DNA of 64,000 nucleotides from Tubiluchus corallicola (lineage: Eukaryota > Priapulida > Priapulimorpha > Priapulimorphida > Tubiluchidae): contig JAQGDQ010001031.1 in NCBI GenBank assembly GCA_030141605.1, positions 1-64,000 on the forward strand. Reading direction: 5' to 3'. Position numbers and translations under genes: made by a program. Positions 45,590 to 58,045 of this stretch are shown here, piece by piece. Numbering within the stretch: position 1 is the first letter of the stretch; every line of letters starts with the position of its first letter. The notes beneath the pieces are model-generated. The model was not told the DNA's origin. It searched no databases and saw nothing but the letters and a program-made list of their open reading frames with translations.

Positions 45590-48500
45590 AATTTAAGGCG
45601 GAGTTAAAAAGCCGTCATGGTGATCAACTCCAACACGTCAGTTTATAGGCGTAACTTTCAGATGCGTGACAACTCAAGCAAATCATTTGCTTTGCAGTCT
45701 TGCTATAAGCGTGAGCAGTGCTCCAGGAAAAACAGAACACTTTTTAGTGAAATGTAATATTGATTCTGAGTGCAAAATGTGTGATTTTGTTAGAAATGTG
45801 AAAATTTTGTTTTCTGTACAAAACAATTTATTCTTTGCACTCAAACACAGAAGTGATCACGATCTATTTTGTCTAATAAATGGATTCTGGCTGCAAGGTG
45901 ATTTAAAATGGGGAATGGTGGCACTTCATAAAGCAAGTTTTAAATTAACATTCTCTCAGTAAAAGTGAAAAATCCCCTGGCTTTTCATTGAAGCTTCATT
46001 AGGTATAAAGCAGCAATTTAACTTTCAAATTTCTCACAGAAAACTGATCACGTTTCGCCATCTTGATTTTAAAAAATACGCGCCACCCTCATCGACCTGA
46101 TTTGCCTGGAATATGGCTTGGACTATGAATTTGCTTTACAAAGTTTATGTCAGGCATCAGCAAGATAATTCTATCTTTATAACTGTCCTGCCGGTGTTTT
46201 ATGGTAAGTGTTAATCTTATGTGCAATCATTTTAAATCACTTACTTTATTTTATATAAATTGGGACCTGTAAGGCAGTGATCTATCAGGCAATAATAATG
46301 TTTTTTGGATGCCTGTATGGCCTGATTACAGTTCAGGTGGTTTTTAAAGCACTCTCAGATCTCCCAAATTAGAAATATCACTAAAAGTAGGACTGCAATA
46401 GACAGTTGCATCCTTCATCTGCACACTGATGTAAAGAAAAGTTGAAACGTTCCTCCTATTTATAAAGAAAAACAACATTAAAAAATTAAAAGTTAAAGGG
46501 AATCTGGCAAATTTTCTCGATGTGCGCCATTTTGCAGCAATCTTGTGTGACAGTAAGTGGTGTTCCTTTGCCAGGTTTGTCAGTATGGCATGTATGGCAG
46601 GTTTGGTGGTACAGCAGGTATGACAGTATGGTGAGTATGGCAGGTTTGTCAGTAGTGCAGGTTTAGCAGGTTTGTCAGTACGGCAGGTTTTGGCAGTTTT
46701 TTCAGCATGCCGGGTTTGACAGGTTTGACAGTATGGCAGTTTTGGCAGGTTTTTCAGTATGCTGGGTTTGGCAGGTTTAACAGTATGGCGGGTGTGGCAG
46801 GTTTGACAGTATGGCGGGTTTGACAGGTTTAACAGTATGGCTGGTTTGCTGGTTCGTTAGTATGGCTGGTAAGGCAGGTATTCTAGGTTTGGCAGCACAG
46901 CAGGTATGGCAGGTATGACAGTATGCCAGATTTGGCAGGTATGACAATATGCCGGGTTTGGCAATACAGCAGGTATGACAGGTTTTTCAGATTGGCAGAC
47001 CTATCTTACAACATTATTTCTGACAATTAGAGTTATTGATCTTGATGAGCACATTCCTTCAATGTAGAAAAGTCTCAATAAGACCCAGAATTCTTGATAT
47101 TGTCATAGATGTTTGGCGTACCAGTTTTTTCAGAGTTTTTGTAAAGTCTTGCTTATGACAACATCGTTGTAACTCGAGGGGTACTGGTTATTTCTCATCA
47201 ATTATTAAATCTAAATCAGTTTTGAATATCTTGCAATCAGATTCAAAATGTGTGCTTACGATGATCAAACCTCTGTATTGTACAGAAACTGTAGCATAAA
47301 AATTAAGATGAAGGACAGTATTTCTACTCTTGTGGTTCCAACTGGACTTGAAGACTTGTAGCTTGTCCATGGGCAGTGTTGACCACAACCTTACCATTAC
47401 AAATTCATTGCCCTCAAATGCAGAATTCACCATTGAGATGAAAATGAAGAAAATTGTGAATTCTGGACGTAAAGATTAAAATTGAAGTCTGTCAGGAGTC
47501 TTGTTGTTGCAAGAGAACAGATTCTGGCCTTGGTCTTAATTTGGGAAGCTAAATTTTTCCTTAGTGTCGGTGTAATCTTCACACTAAATTGTTCATATTA
47601 ATATTATTTTTACAAGAGATTGACCAAAAGATCTTGCAGGTTTCTTAAAATTATCAGGGGAACTTTTTGTAGCAATTAAGTGTCTAACAGATTAAATTAG
47701 TTAATGAAATTGGCTTATGATGAACAAAACTTGTTTTAAGAGAAAACATCTTGAAAACATGAATAAAACTCTTGAAACATTAAGCAAGTCATGCATGCTC
47801 CCATGTATATGTGAGGTGACTGATTTTGATCTTCACTTGCAAAGCCAATGAATTGTCTGAGAAGAAAACTGTTTTTCTGGAAACAGACTGTTCAGTGATT
47901 TGTTTGTGAAATGTTTTCAAAAAACCATGTGACAATTTCCTCTCCTAAAATATGGCATTAATTTTAACATTGAGATCAACTAAGGCAATGAACCAAAAGG
48001 ATTCAAGCCTATCACAATAGGCAGACGTTTTTTTAAATTATTACTTCAAATTACATTAAATAGATTAGAGAACAATATTTGACAACATAATTAGTGACTG
48101 TCAAAATATTATAACACCTGCACAGACAATATAATGATAGTAATTGAAATGTTTTGAATGTTGAAAAAGATTTTATTGTTTAAATTGCCTATTATGAGTT
48201 GAGTTTCAAAAAGTTCATGTGGCTAAAAGTCACTTTAAAACCTGAATCATTTCACATATTCTGCCTACCGTGTCTCACTGCAACGTTGGAAACGTCTAGG
48301 AAGCCACAATTACGACATAATTTTTCTTTCAACAGCTTTATGAATCATGTGCAATGTTGTAAAGAATCAGCTGACTCTCAAATATCACAGACTTGGTGAG
48401 ATGGATGATATGTATACAGCACATTGAAGTCAATTAAAGAGGTGCATCAACTGATATGTTTTATAATTTGCCATAAAGGAAGCTGGAAAGGACAGCAAAA

Positions 48501-49390
48501 CATTTCATGTAGAAGCAGCTCTTAGAAAATTGATGGAAGCTATAGTTCACAATTCTGTTCCTTGGAACTTAATACATGATGAAAGAAATTATGCCATAAT
48601 TATATTGATAAGCCAAGAGAATGAGCGAAAGTCCAAAACTGTTTGAAATGGACTGAATCCACGTTTGTTCATCTTGAGAACAAATAATCATTGTGGAGTT
48701 TCGCTATTCTAAAAAAAGATTACTGGTGATTATGATTAATGGTTAATTGATTTTACCAGGCCTGCAAGAAACACTGAGTTACACTACTGCTTCAGTGATT
48801 AGTTAATTTCACATTGAGTGAGACTGAGTGAGACAGCTGTAAGTATGTGTAAATGTGAAAACTTGTAATGGCAATCTTTTTTGATTTTGTATGGGTCTTT
48901 GTGCTTTGCATAATAACACATTACAAATTTGTTGTTCAGCATTGTGCAAAAAGTATGTGTTGTATATCTTCAAACTGTCGTCACTACACTGGCATGATAG
49001 ACGCGTAATTGTTTGATGAACATAATAAATTGTTTTGTACTATTACTCATTGTTTCTGTATAGTGGATCCTAGCAAAAGAAAGTTACCTTGAAACTTCCA
49101 CCTTTGGAACAAGCAGCAATCCTCTAGTCAAAAGAGACCTTCTTTCAAAACGTAATTTGTAACTGGGTGTAGCTGGCCTTTAGCTAACTTAGGCTCATGT
49201 GAACGAGCATACATCATTGATCAATAGACTTTCCATCGTGTTGCTTTTCCTGTTGGTGGTCACCTCCTTTGGTAATATGGTAAACCTAGGCGGTGGTCCT
49301 ACAGAAAATAGTAAATAAGTTAAAATATTAGGCCTATATGATTATAATTAAGTAAAAAAACAAACAATAGATATATAATGATCATCAAGG
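45590..49390. repeat. Segmental duplication G, left copy
   Basis: Matches 60005-64000 in the same orientation: GGCGGAGTTAAAAAG at 45596 / 60009, CTTGATGNGCA at 47041 / 61510, TACTGNTGATTATGATTAAT at 48720 / 63350, AACCTAGGCGGTGGTCCTAC near 49283 / 63892. Offset grows from 14.41 to 14.63 kb through indels, including about 240 bp present only here (45920-46150). The short frames inside (45666-45962, 48199-48399) are not recognised. Confidence 0.9.
46560..47005. repeat. GGCAGGTTTG/CAGTATGG minisatellite (left copy)
   Basis: Irregular repeats of GGCAGGTTTGACAGTATG and variants, 16-19 bp per step with some 33-36 bp super-steps. It occupies the same place in segment G as the array at 61085-61465. 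Confidence 0.85.
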
Positions 49391-49664
49391 CACATGCAAT
49401 TTTGTCATTTTACTTCATATTTGACACGCATTGAGACGCCATTTTATAAATTATACTTTTTATCTTGAGTGAAACGTAAATTCCTTTAATAAACTAATCA
49501 AATAGTTCTTATCAAAATCTCGATTACGATTAAGTGAAATAAATCAAAGACTTGAATAACTAAATCAAATTAAACAAAATATACATACATCTTTGGCATC
49601 AAATCGTGAGTTAAACACAAAATTTATCAACACGTCATCACTGCTTTGAACACATTGAAACTTG
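49391..49664. other. No gene seen
   Basis: AT-rich spacer. Confidence 0.3.
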
Positions 49665-50030
49665 AATGACAGGTATTTAAAAGTAGCACGCTAATATTGA
49701 AGCCAGATGTCACCACCTTACAAGTAAGAACAGGTAATTTAACTTAATCAAATCAAAACGCACATTTAACTATTATTATTAACTATTTTGGTTATTTAAT
49801 AAACAAAAATTTTCAACACCTGTCACACAGACATGCCTACAGTAAGCTGTCAACCATAATCAGTGGCTTGTTGTAACATGAGAATTAATTTTTAGCATGT
49901 TTCTGGATATTACATTTTGAAATTCAATTACATCATAATAATTCAAAACAGATTTGTGGTTTAAGTCCATTTCTCAGAAAAGTGTCTCTCTGTATTTGCC
50001 AGAAAAATAACTTTCCAGAAAGAAATTTGT
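49665..50030. repeat. Direct duplication H, copy 1
   Basis: GACAGGTATTTAAAA, ATTGAAGCCAGATGTCACCA, CGCACATTTAACTATTATTA and GATTTGTGGTTTAAGTCC recur in order at 50325-50800. Confidence 0.8.
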
Positions 50031-50119
50031 TTGTGCACGGATTTGCGTCAGCTTTCAGATATAAAGTACTACAAAGAAAGGGCATTTGTATGAAAAATTT
50101 TAGTTTCCTAACTGCAGCA

Positions 50120-50330
50120 AAAGTCGACTGATCGTTACTGACATAGTCCGGAATGCGAAGCATTGGGATATTCAAGCACTGATTTGCGTCAGTTCTGAGA
50201 TACAAAGTACTACCATAACAAGGATTTTTTGATAAATTTTAGTTTCGCAACTGCTGTAAAAGTCGACTGATCGTTACTGATATAGTCCAGAATGCTAAGC
50301 ATTGAATTATTTGTGCACGGATTTGTGACA
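50120..50330. repeat. ~138-bp repeat J, first cluster
   Basis: AAAAGTCGACTGATCGTTACTG occurs at 50120 and 50260 (that block spans 22 bases), followed each time by ATAGTCCNGAATGC and AAGCATTG. Related units lie at 51738, 51878 and 52022. Confidence 0.8.
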
Positions 50331-50800
50331 GGTATTTAAAACTAGAACACAAATATTGAAGCCAGATGTCACCACGTTACAGGTAAGTCAACGTAATCTA
50401 ATCAACACGCACATTTAACTATTATTAGTTATATTGTTATAACAAAAGTTTTGTTTATTTAATAAACAAAAATCCTCAGCACCTGTTACACAGATAATTC
50501 ATCTACCGTCTTCCATCTACTGCAGGCTGCCTACAGTAAGCCGCGTCAGTTATAATCAGCTTTGCCTTCTCACAAGCCGCTTCGAGCAGTTTATAGTGAG
50601 TCTTGTTGTGAAATGAGTTTAAGCATTAATTTCGTTTAACATAAGCCTTCTAGCATGTTTCTAGTTTTTACATTACAAAATTCAATTACATCGTAAGAAT
50701 TTATAACAGATTTGTGGTTTAAGTCCGTTTCTCAGAAAACAGTTTCCCAGTATCCCAGGATCTCTCAATAGTCTCCCAAAGAAAAACCGCTTACCAGAAA
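50325..50800. repeat. Direct duplication H, copy 2
   Basis: Counterpart of 49665-50030, about 660 bp downstream, with an insertion of about 100 bp around the TAATAAACAAAAAT block (GCAGGCTGCCTACAGTAAGC). Confidence 0.8.
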
Positions 50801-50904
50801 AAAAACTTCCCTGAATAATATTTTTCTTGGACATCGTTTATAGAAAAATGTTACGTTTTTAACTTTTACATCTTTATTAAAGTAGGACAAAGCCTTCGAT
50901 TTCT

Positions 50905-50982
50905 CTTTCTCTGTTTACTTATCTCTTGTTACCTCTTTCCTATCACCTCATCTCTCACTTGCTCTCTCTCTCCTTAGCTCTT

Positions 50983-51030
<48 letters not shown>

Positions 51031-51254
51031 CTCCCTCTCTCTCTTTTTCTCATCTCGCTCTTTCTTTCTCTCTCTCTCTCTCTCTCTCTTTTTTTTCTCC
51101 TGCTCGCCCTCTCTTTCTCTCTCTCTCTCTCCTGTCTCTCTTTCTCTTTCTCACTCTCTTTCCAATTGTCTTAGAAGCTCTTTTTTCACTCTCTCTCTCT
51201 CTCTCTCTTTCTCTTTCTCACTCTCTTCCTAATTGTCTTTGAAGCTTTTTCATG

Positions 51255-51285
<31 letters not shown>

Positions 51286-51412
51286 TTCTCATCTTCTCCC
51301 TCCCTTTCATTCTTTAAATTTTTACCCCTCTCTCCGCCCGCTGTTTTCCTCTATCTACACATCAGCCCTCTCTCTTGCTTTTCCTCTTCCTTTTTCTGTC
51401 TGCTTTCCGCAT
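50905..51412. repeat. CT-rich low-complexity tract
   Basis: Mostly (CT)n and TTTCTCTCT with short interruptions, including two near-identical ~65-bp stretches (CTTTCTCACTCTCTTCC...GAAGC at 51140 and 51210). The plus frame of Leu/Ser is an artefact. Confidence 0.95.
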
Positions 51413-51734
51413 GGTTAGTTATCTGCAGTGCTTTGATTAATGACTATCAGAAATCATTGTCATTAAAAATGACGCAATGTGTAAGGGGTCAACATTGTTC
51501 TTGTAAAGTTTAATGCTGTTTCGGAAAATATTCTGTTTTGAAACTTCCTTGGAACAATTTTAAGTTGTTAATTGGTTAAAATTGCTTTCTCAAATTAATT
51601 TGCATTGCATCAACTGACTTACATAATCTCTTCAAATTCGATTAACATTCACAAAATTTGAAATAAAGTTAATAGATAATAATTACAAAAAATGAATGCT
51701 TTGTAAACTATAGCCAAATTTTTGTTTCCTTGCT
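51413..51734. other. No gene seen
   Basis: AT-rich spacer. Confidence 0.3.
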
Positions 51735-52065
51735 GCTGTAAAAGTCGACTGTTTGCTGCAGATGCAATCCGGAATGTGAAGCATTGGGATATTCAAGCAA
51801 TGATTTGTGTCGCGTTTCAAATATGAAGTATTACCAAGATAGGTCATTTTTGTGTTAAATTTAATGTGGTAACTGCTGTAAAAGTCTACTAGTTGTTACA
51901 TTTCTAGTCCGGAATGTGAAACATTGCATTACTCGATTACTCATTTGTGTCAGCTTTGAAATATGAAGTACTACCACAACACGGTATTTTTGTGCTAAAT
52001 TTTTTGGTGTTGTAGCGGCTGTAAAGGCGACTGATTGTTACAGATATAGTCCAGAATGTGGAGCA
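51735..52065. repeat. ~138-bp repeat J, second cluster
   Basis: Three diverged units at 51738, 51878 and 52022 (GTAAAAGTCGACT, GTAAAAGTCTACT, GTAAAGGCGACT), each followed by AGTCCNGAATGTG or a close variant. Confidence 0.75.
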
Positions 52066-52685
52066 GCGTCAGCATAGAAAACTTTTATACAGTTTACTTA
52101 GTGAAGGTATCACAGTAATGATTAGCTTATTGTGGATTGAATGCGTGATTTGCTCGGTTTCGGTCATCGTGATTGTTCTTATTGAAAAACAGTCGTCGAA
52201 TCTGTTACAAGTTCAGACTTGTTTTACAAGAAAAGAACTTTTGCAGCTTGTATTGCTGACGATGTTTTCAAATAATGCCACAAGAATTTTCACAATATGC
52301 TGTAGGCCAGTCTACTTTTGCGCAATGATTGTTTACAGGCCTATTAGAATATACCATAATGGACCTATAACTTTCGACGGTAGTAAAATATGTCGCTTTT
52401 GCAGAATTTGATGAAAACATGTGAACGACCTCAACGACAATCGTCTCTATCAGCTGGCCACCCTTCCGACCAAAGGTCAAATGCTGTAATGTAGTAATAA
52501 CAGCTTAATTTTTAGCCTAGTTGTGTATAACAGTATCACAGGTACACTCTGATACAGCAGAGCTGCACTAGTTCAATTTTTTCACGGGGAGAGGCGTAAA
52601 TGTAGTTCCTCCATGGCATTTCCCGCGAAATACATAAAAGTTAATAACTCATTAATTAGACAACGTACTGCTAAAAATAAATCGC
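52066..52685. other. No convincing gene
   Basis: A plus frame at 52058-52411 (117 codons) has a hydrophobic start but no recognised motif, and its start lies in repeat J. I leave it uncalled. Confidence 0.35.
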
Positions 52686-52689
52686 CAAA

Positions 52690-52900
52690 TTGTTCACGGG
52701 GAAGGCAACTATAAAATAAGTTCAACTTTAAAGCACAAGAAAACCCCCTACTTACATAAAGCTTAAGAAATTCGTTCCAAAATTTTATACCACTTATATA
52801 CTGCCTTTTTGTATGCATGGCTTGCATTGGCTGTAACGGTACATAAAACTTGTAAAATTGAATTCCCGCGATGACAGTTAGGCGCCGCCATGTGAATGGT
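52690..52900 (-). mobile_element. LINE ORF2 C-terminal fragment (weak)
   Basis: The minus frame contains HTKRQYISGIKFWNEFLKLYV followed by LKLNLFYS. This fits the last part of CR1/Jockey-type ORF2, where a GxKxWNxL box precedes a short F-x-L-K tail. Only one motif supports it. Confidence 0.35.
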
Positions 52901-53371
52901 AGGTCGTTTGAAACAAGTTTTGATAACATTAAGCAAAGTTTGAAAAAAACAACCAGAGTACTATACATGTTGCTAAGAAAAATTTTAAACTACTGTATAA
53001 ACAATAAGATTAAAAATATGTGGAAAGCGAATAGTGACATTTTACCAATTGGCACAAACATTTTAAATTATTAGTCTAGTTGCATAAGTCTTTCCAGCAG
53101 GTAAGTGAAATGGTAAGAAATATAGATTTGCATGGAAAGTTTTTTTGGTACATAATTTAACATTGTCTGTTTTTGCCCTGATATAAAGGCATAGTGACGG
53201 CATATAATGGTGCTGTTTGAACAGTAATTCGCGAGAATTAAAGTAAAAACAAACGAAAATTCCTTTCAACACGAATACGATATGTGCATAAAATTGCTGA
53301 AAAAGTTGTATAATTTTTTAAGGCGATATATGAAACCTAATTCAGGCGCACTTTTTCTTGTCCAATAAAAT
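52901..53371. other. No gene seen
   Basis: AT-rich; opposed short frames without a motif. Confidence 0.3.
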
Positions 53372-53600
53372 ACGATTGCAGTGCCTCTGGCTTGTGTGTA
53401 AACCTATCTATGATTGCAGTGCTTCTGGCATGTGTGTAAACCTATCTACGATTGCAGTGCTTCTGACATGTGTGTAAATCTATTTACGATTGCAGTGCTT
53501 CTGGCATGTGTGTAAACCTATCTATGATTGCAGTGCTTCTGGCATGTGTGTAAATCTATCTATGATTGCAGTGCTTCTGGCATGTGTGTAAACCTATTTT
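53372..53600. repeat. Minisatellite, 38-bp unit, six copies
   Basis: GATTGCAGTGCTTCTGGCAT is followed by GTGTGTAAACCTATCTAT in each unit, with one to three substitutions per copy. Confidence 0.9.
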
Positions 53601-54090
53601 TTAACCCTGTATATTTTTTACTGTGGTAACATTTATTTCGTTGCATTCTATTTCATTTTATTACAGTATTTGTATTTTATATGATTTTAATTACCAAAAT
53701 AAAAATTTGAGTCGACAGAAAATTCTGTTTGATGATTTCATTAAGTTTTCTGATAAGACAAAATGTAAATTGCAAACCATGTGATCATCACACAAATAAG
53801 CGACTTAATTATAAATCTTGTGAGGAATGTGATCTGACCACATATTATAGATAAAGAAAAATTTTTCATCAATTTTCTGTGAAATATTAAATTTTGTAAT
53901 ACTGGTGACATATTTTGCAAAGCCCTAAATTGCAGAACACTTCTGTTTCTCCGTGCACAGCTTAATGGATTTGTAAGGTCTTGTAAAGTGTTTGAGGTGA
54001 GATGCAGTTCACCCCCAGTGCACATTGAAAGATGTAATTTTGAGCAATTTCGTCTGGAAATTAATAATGATTGAAAATAATTATACTCGC
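53601..54090. other. No gene seen
   Basis: AT-rich spacer. The minus frame at 53741-54025 is unrecognised and overlaps text resembling the tail of repeat D in reverse. Confidence 0.3.
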
Positions 54091-54615
54091 TTTTGAAATT
54101 GATAATCTTTTCGGCAAATTCCGCAAAAGCCCTGAGTTACAGACAACTTGAGACGTGCTCTCTGCACGCAAAAGAGAAGATTAGTGGTTTTCAAAATCTT
54201 GTGAAGTATTTGAGTTACACGCAAAGAAATGAAACACAAAGAAACAAAGGATTTTAATCTTGTCTGGAATTTAATAACTTGAAAAGCGCCGAAAATAATT
54301 ATCCTCGCTTTTGAAGTTTATAATCTTTTCGGCAAATTCCACAAAAGCCCTGAGTTACAGACAACTTGAGACGTGCTCTCTACACACAAAAGAGAAGCTT
54401 AATTGTAAAGCTTTTGAATGTTTACCAGAGCGGCAGGTTACACCCTGCCGACAAAGAAAGATTTTAATCCCTAATAATTCTGTCTGGAAATTAATAACGA
54501 TTGATAAGCTGCAAATAATAATCTCTCTCTCTGAAGTGGTTTAGCAAGTTTTATACAAGAATTTTAGCAGCGTGAGAACTACATGGGCAATGACCAACCT
54601 TGAAATGGTCTGATT
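54091..54615 (-). repeat. Modular repeat D, inverted copy
   Basis: Reverse-complement landmarks of the family: GGCAGGTTACACCCTGCCGA, AAGAAAGATTTTAATCCC, AACGATTGATAAGCTG and the head as GTGAGAACTACATGGGCAAT. The tail module (GAGACGTGCTCTCTNCAC) is duplicated at 54092 and 54309, a 217-bp step. Confidence 0.8.
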
Positions 54616-55317
54616 TTGATAAAATATATCAATAATGAGGTAATGAGGTCTCAAAACAAGAAACGCATAACAGCTTTGCAACATTTGGATATTTGAAAAA
54701 ACTTTTTTGGCAGAAGTGTTGCCTCTTGTTGCTTGCCACTGTTGTTTTGTAAAGTATAACCTTTCTACAATAGCTGTGTCATTGTTATTTTGTCCTAGTC
54801 GCTGCTGATCCAGATTAGACTGTCACTCTAGTTACTGTTTCTGCTGTTTTTCTTGTTGCTTGCTGGCGACGATGACGATGGATTTTACTCTGCTTTTCTT
54901 GTTGTTTATATATAACAAGCTTTATGCTTTTGTGCAAATAATTTTTGCTAGAAAAAAATCCACTTTTATTCTCTTGAGACAAGTTGCTGAGAGGAGGCTA
55001 CAGAGCAGCTTAATCTCTTCCCACGGAATCATAAGCACTTTAATTTAATCCCTGAAAAGGATGCGGTCTATCAGATTTATTTGCTTTAAAATTTTGGTGA
55101 AATGAGGATTGTCAGTCTTAAGATGTTTTGCAAACATCTATAATCTCTTAAACCTCTTACAAATTTCACAAAAACGTCTTTGTTATCAGGAGACTTGAAG
55201 TATCAACCTCCAACTGAACTGGTACCCACATTTATCTGGAAAAATGGCCAACAGAAAATGCCGTTGCGCAAAATCCCTGATCGTATGTCCTCATAAATCA
55301 TGGGGATATTTTTGTAC
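54616..55317. other. No gene seen
   Basis: AT-rich. A plus frame at 54860-55048 (62 codons, hydrophobic start) has no motif. Confidence 0.35.
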
Positions 55318-57480
55318 AAGTAAATATATGTGGTTGCTTTGAAAATAAGTAAATATGTGAGGTTGCTTAGAAAATAAGTAAATATGTGCGGTTGCATTGA
55401 AAATAAGTAAATATGTGCAGTTGCATTGAAAATAAGTAAATATGTGCGGTTGCATTGAAAGTAAGTAAATATGTGAGGTTGCTTAGAAAATAAGTAAATA
55501 TGTGCGGTTGCATTGAAAATAAGTAAATATGTGCGGTTGCATTGAAAATAAGTAAATATGTGAGGTTGCTTAGAAAATAAGTAAATATGTGCGGTTGCAT
55601 TGAAAATAAGTAAATATGTGAGGTTGCTTAGAAAATAAGTAAATATGTGCGGTTGCATTGAAAATAAGTAAATATGTGCGGTTGCATTGAAAATAAGTAA
55701 ATATGTGCGGTTGCATTGAAAGTAAGTAAATATGTGAGGTTGCTTAGAAAATAAGTAAATATGTGCGGTTGCATTGAAAATAAGTAAATATGTGTGGTTG
55801 CATTGAAAATAAGTAAGTATGTGCGGTTGCATTGAAAATAAGTAAATATGTGCGGTTGCATTGAAAATAAGTAAATATGTGCAGTTGCATTGAAAATAAG
55901 TAAATATGCGCGGTTGCTTAGAAAATAAGTAAATATGTGCGGTTGCATTGAAAATAAGTAAATATGTGAGGTTGCATTGAAAATAAGTAAATATGTGCAG
56001 TTGCATTGAAAATAAGTAAATATGTGCGGTTGCATTGAAAATAAGTAAATAAGTGCGGTTGCATAGAAAAGAAGTAAATATGTGCGGTTGCATTGAAAAT
56101 AAGTAAATATGTGAGGTTGCTTAGAAAATAAGTAAATATGTGCGGTTGCATTGAAAATAAGTAAATATGTGTGGTTGCATTGAAAATAAGTAAGTATGAG
56201 CGGTTGCATTGAAAATAAGTAAATATGTGCGGTTGCATTGAAAATAAGTAAATATGTGCAGTTGCATTGAAAATAAGTAAATATGCGCGGTTGCTTAGAA
56301 AATAAGTAAATATGTGCGGTTGCATTGAAAATAAGAAAATATGTGCGGTTGCATTGAAAATAAGTAATTACGTGCGGTTGCATAGGAAATAAGAAAATAT
56401 GTGCGGTTGCATAGAAAATAAGTAAATATGTGTGGTTGCATAGAAAATAAGAAAATATGTGCGGCTGCATAGAAAATAAGTAAATATGTGCAGTTGCATA
56501 GAAAATAAGAAAATATGTGTGGTTGCATATAAAATAAGAAAATATGTGCGGTTGCTTTGAAAATAAGAAAATATGTGCGGTTGCATAGAAAATAAGAAAA
56601 TATGTGCGGCTGCATAGAAAATAAGTAATTACGTGCGGTTGCATAGAAAATAAGAAAATATGTGCGGCTGCATAGAAAATAAGTAATTACGTGCGGTTGC
56701 ATAGGAAATAAGAAAATATGTGCGGTTGCATAGAAAATAAGAAAATATGTGCGGTTGCATAGAAAATAAGTAAATATGTGCAGCTGCATAGAAAATAAGT
56801 AAATATGTGCGGTTGCATAGAAAATAAGTAAATATGTGCGGTTGCATAGAAAGTAATTAAATATGTGCGGTTGCATAGATAATAAGCAAAAAAGTGCGGA
56901 TGCATGGAAAAGTCAGTAAATAAGTGCGTTTGCACAGAAAATAAGTTACTAAGTATGGTTGTATAGAAAATAAGTGTTGTTGTTGTGGTTGTCAAAAAAA
57001 AGTGCGGTTGCGCAGAAAATAAGTTACTAAGTGCGGTTGCACAGAAAATAAATTACTGAGTGTGGTTGCACAGAAAATTAATGTGGTTGTGCAGAAAATA
57101 AGTTACTAAGTGTGGTTGCAAAGAAAATAAGTTACTGAGTGCGGTTGCACAGAAAATACGTTACTAAGTGCGGTTGCTCAGAAAATAAGTTACTAAGTGC
57201 GGTTGCGCAGAAAATAAGGTACTGAGTGTGGTTGCAAAGAAAATAAGTTATTGAGTGTGGTTGCACAGAAAATACGTTACTAAGTGCGGTTGCTCAGAAA
57301 ATAAGTTACTAAGTGCGGTTGCTCAGAAAATAAGTTACTGAGTGTGGTTGCACAGAAAACAAGTTACTAAGTGTGGTTGCACAGAAAACAAGTTACTAAG
57401 TGTGGTTGCACAGAAAACAAGTTACTAAGTGTGGTTGCACAGAAAATAAGTTACTAAGTGTGGTTGCACAGAAAATAAGG
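55318..57480. repeat. Satellite F, 29-bp monomers, 13-monomer higher-order repeat
   Basis: The monomer is AAATATGTGCGGTTGCATTG plus AAAATAAGT (29 bp). Variants GCTTAG, GCATAG and GCACAG mark sub-blocks: 55318-56320 (GCATTG/GCTTAG), 56320-56880 (GCATAG) and 56880-57480 (GCACAG with TTACTAAGTG). Rare markers recur exactly 377 bp apart (ATGCGCGG at 55906 and 56283), which is 13 monomers. Monomers lack stops in all minus frames, giving open frames up to 338 codons; these are a by-product of the repeat. Confidence 0.95.
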
Positions 57481-57654
57481 GCAGCTGTTGTGTTTGGCAG
57501 TTACTAATAAAGCTTAATGTTTATCTGCAAGTTAAAGTAAGGCTCAATGATTTAATCTGGGTCACATTACATCTTCAATTTGCTTTATTTTGGTTTTAAG
57601 GCCTTTACAAAGCAAAAACTTTTGTTTTAATTTGTTTTGCTAGTTGGAAAATCA

Positions 57655-58045
57655 TTTGTGAGAGCTGCTGGTTTTGAATGCATCCAACTGTTTTGTGCAC
57701 AGTAAGACCATGTGAACCAGCACTGTGCTGCCATCTGGCAATAAATACAATATAGAAACAGCTTACATAACAAAGCATCATAATTTTTTTAGAGTAATGC
57801 TTTCAAATGCATCGGCTGTTGTGCGTGCAGTAAGCCCATCACACCTTGCATGGTGCTTCAATCTGACAACGGAAATAATATGAAAACATCTTATGTTGCT
57901 GTGTAACAATGTTTTGTAATTTCTGTAGAGTGCTGGCTTTAAATGCGTACGATGGTTGTGTACACTGTAAAACCATCTAAACATGCACTGCACTGTCATC
58001 TGTCAACGGAAATAGTATAAAAACAGCTTATGATGCCTTGTAAAA
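57655..58045. repeat. ~131-bp tandem repeat, three copies
   Basis: TTNAATGC, a CAGTAAGNCCAT block, a CATCTGNCAA block and GAAACAGCTTA-like ends recur with starts near 57668, 57797 and 57931. The copies are diverged, so the array is old. Confidence 0.75.

Noticed and set aside
50926-51418. Leu/Ser-rich plus-strand frames resembling membrane proteins
   Set aside because: Direct translation of (CT)n low-complexity sequence.
52058-52411. 117-codon plus frame with hydrophobic N-terminus
   Set aside because: Starts inside a J repeat unit, has no motif, and an opposing frame overlaps; could be chance.
55203-56995. Tyr/Phe/Leu-rich minus-strand frames up to 338 codons
   Set aside because: Open in all three minus frames because the 29-bp monomer lacks stops; no start, signal or homology supports a protein.
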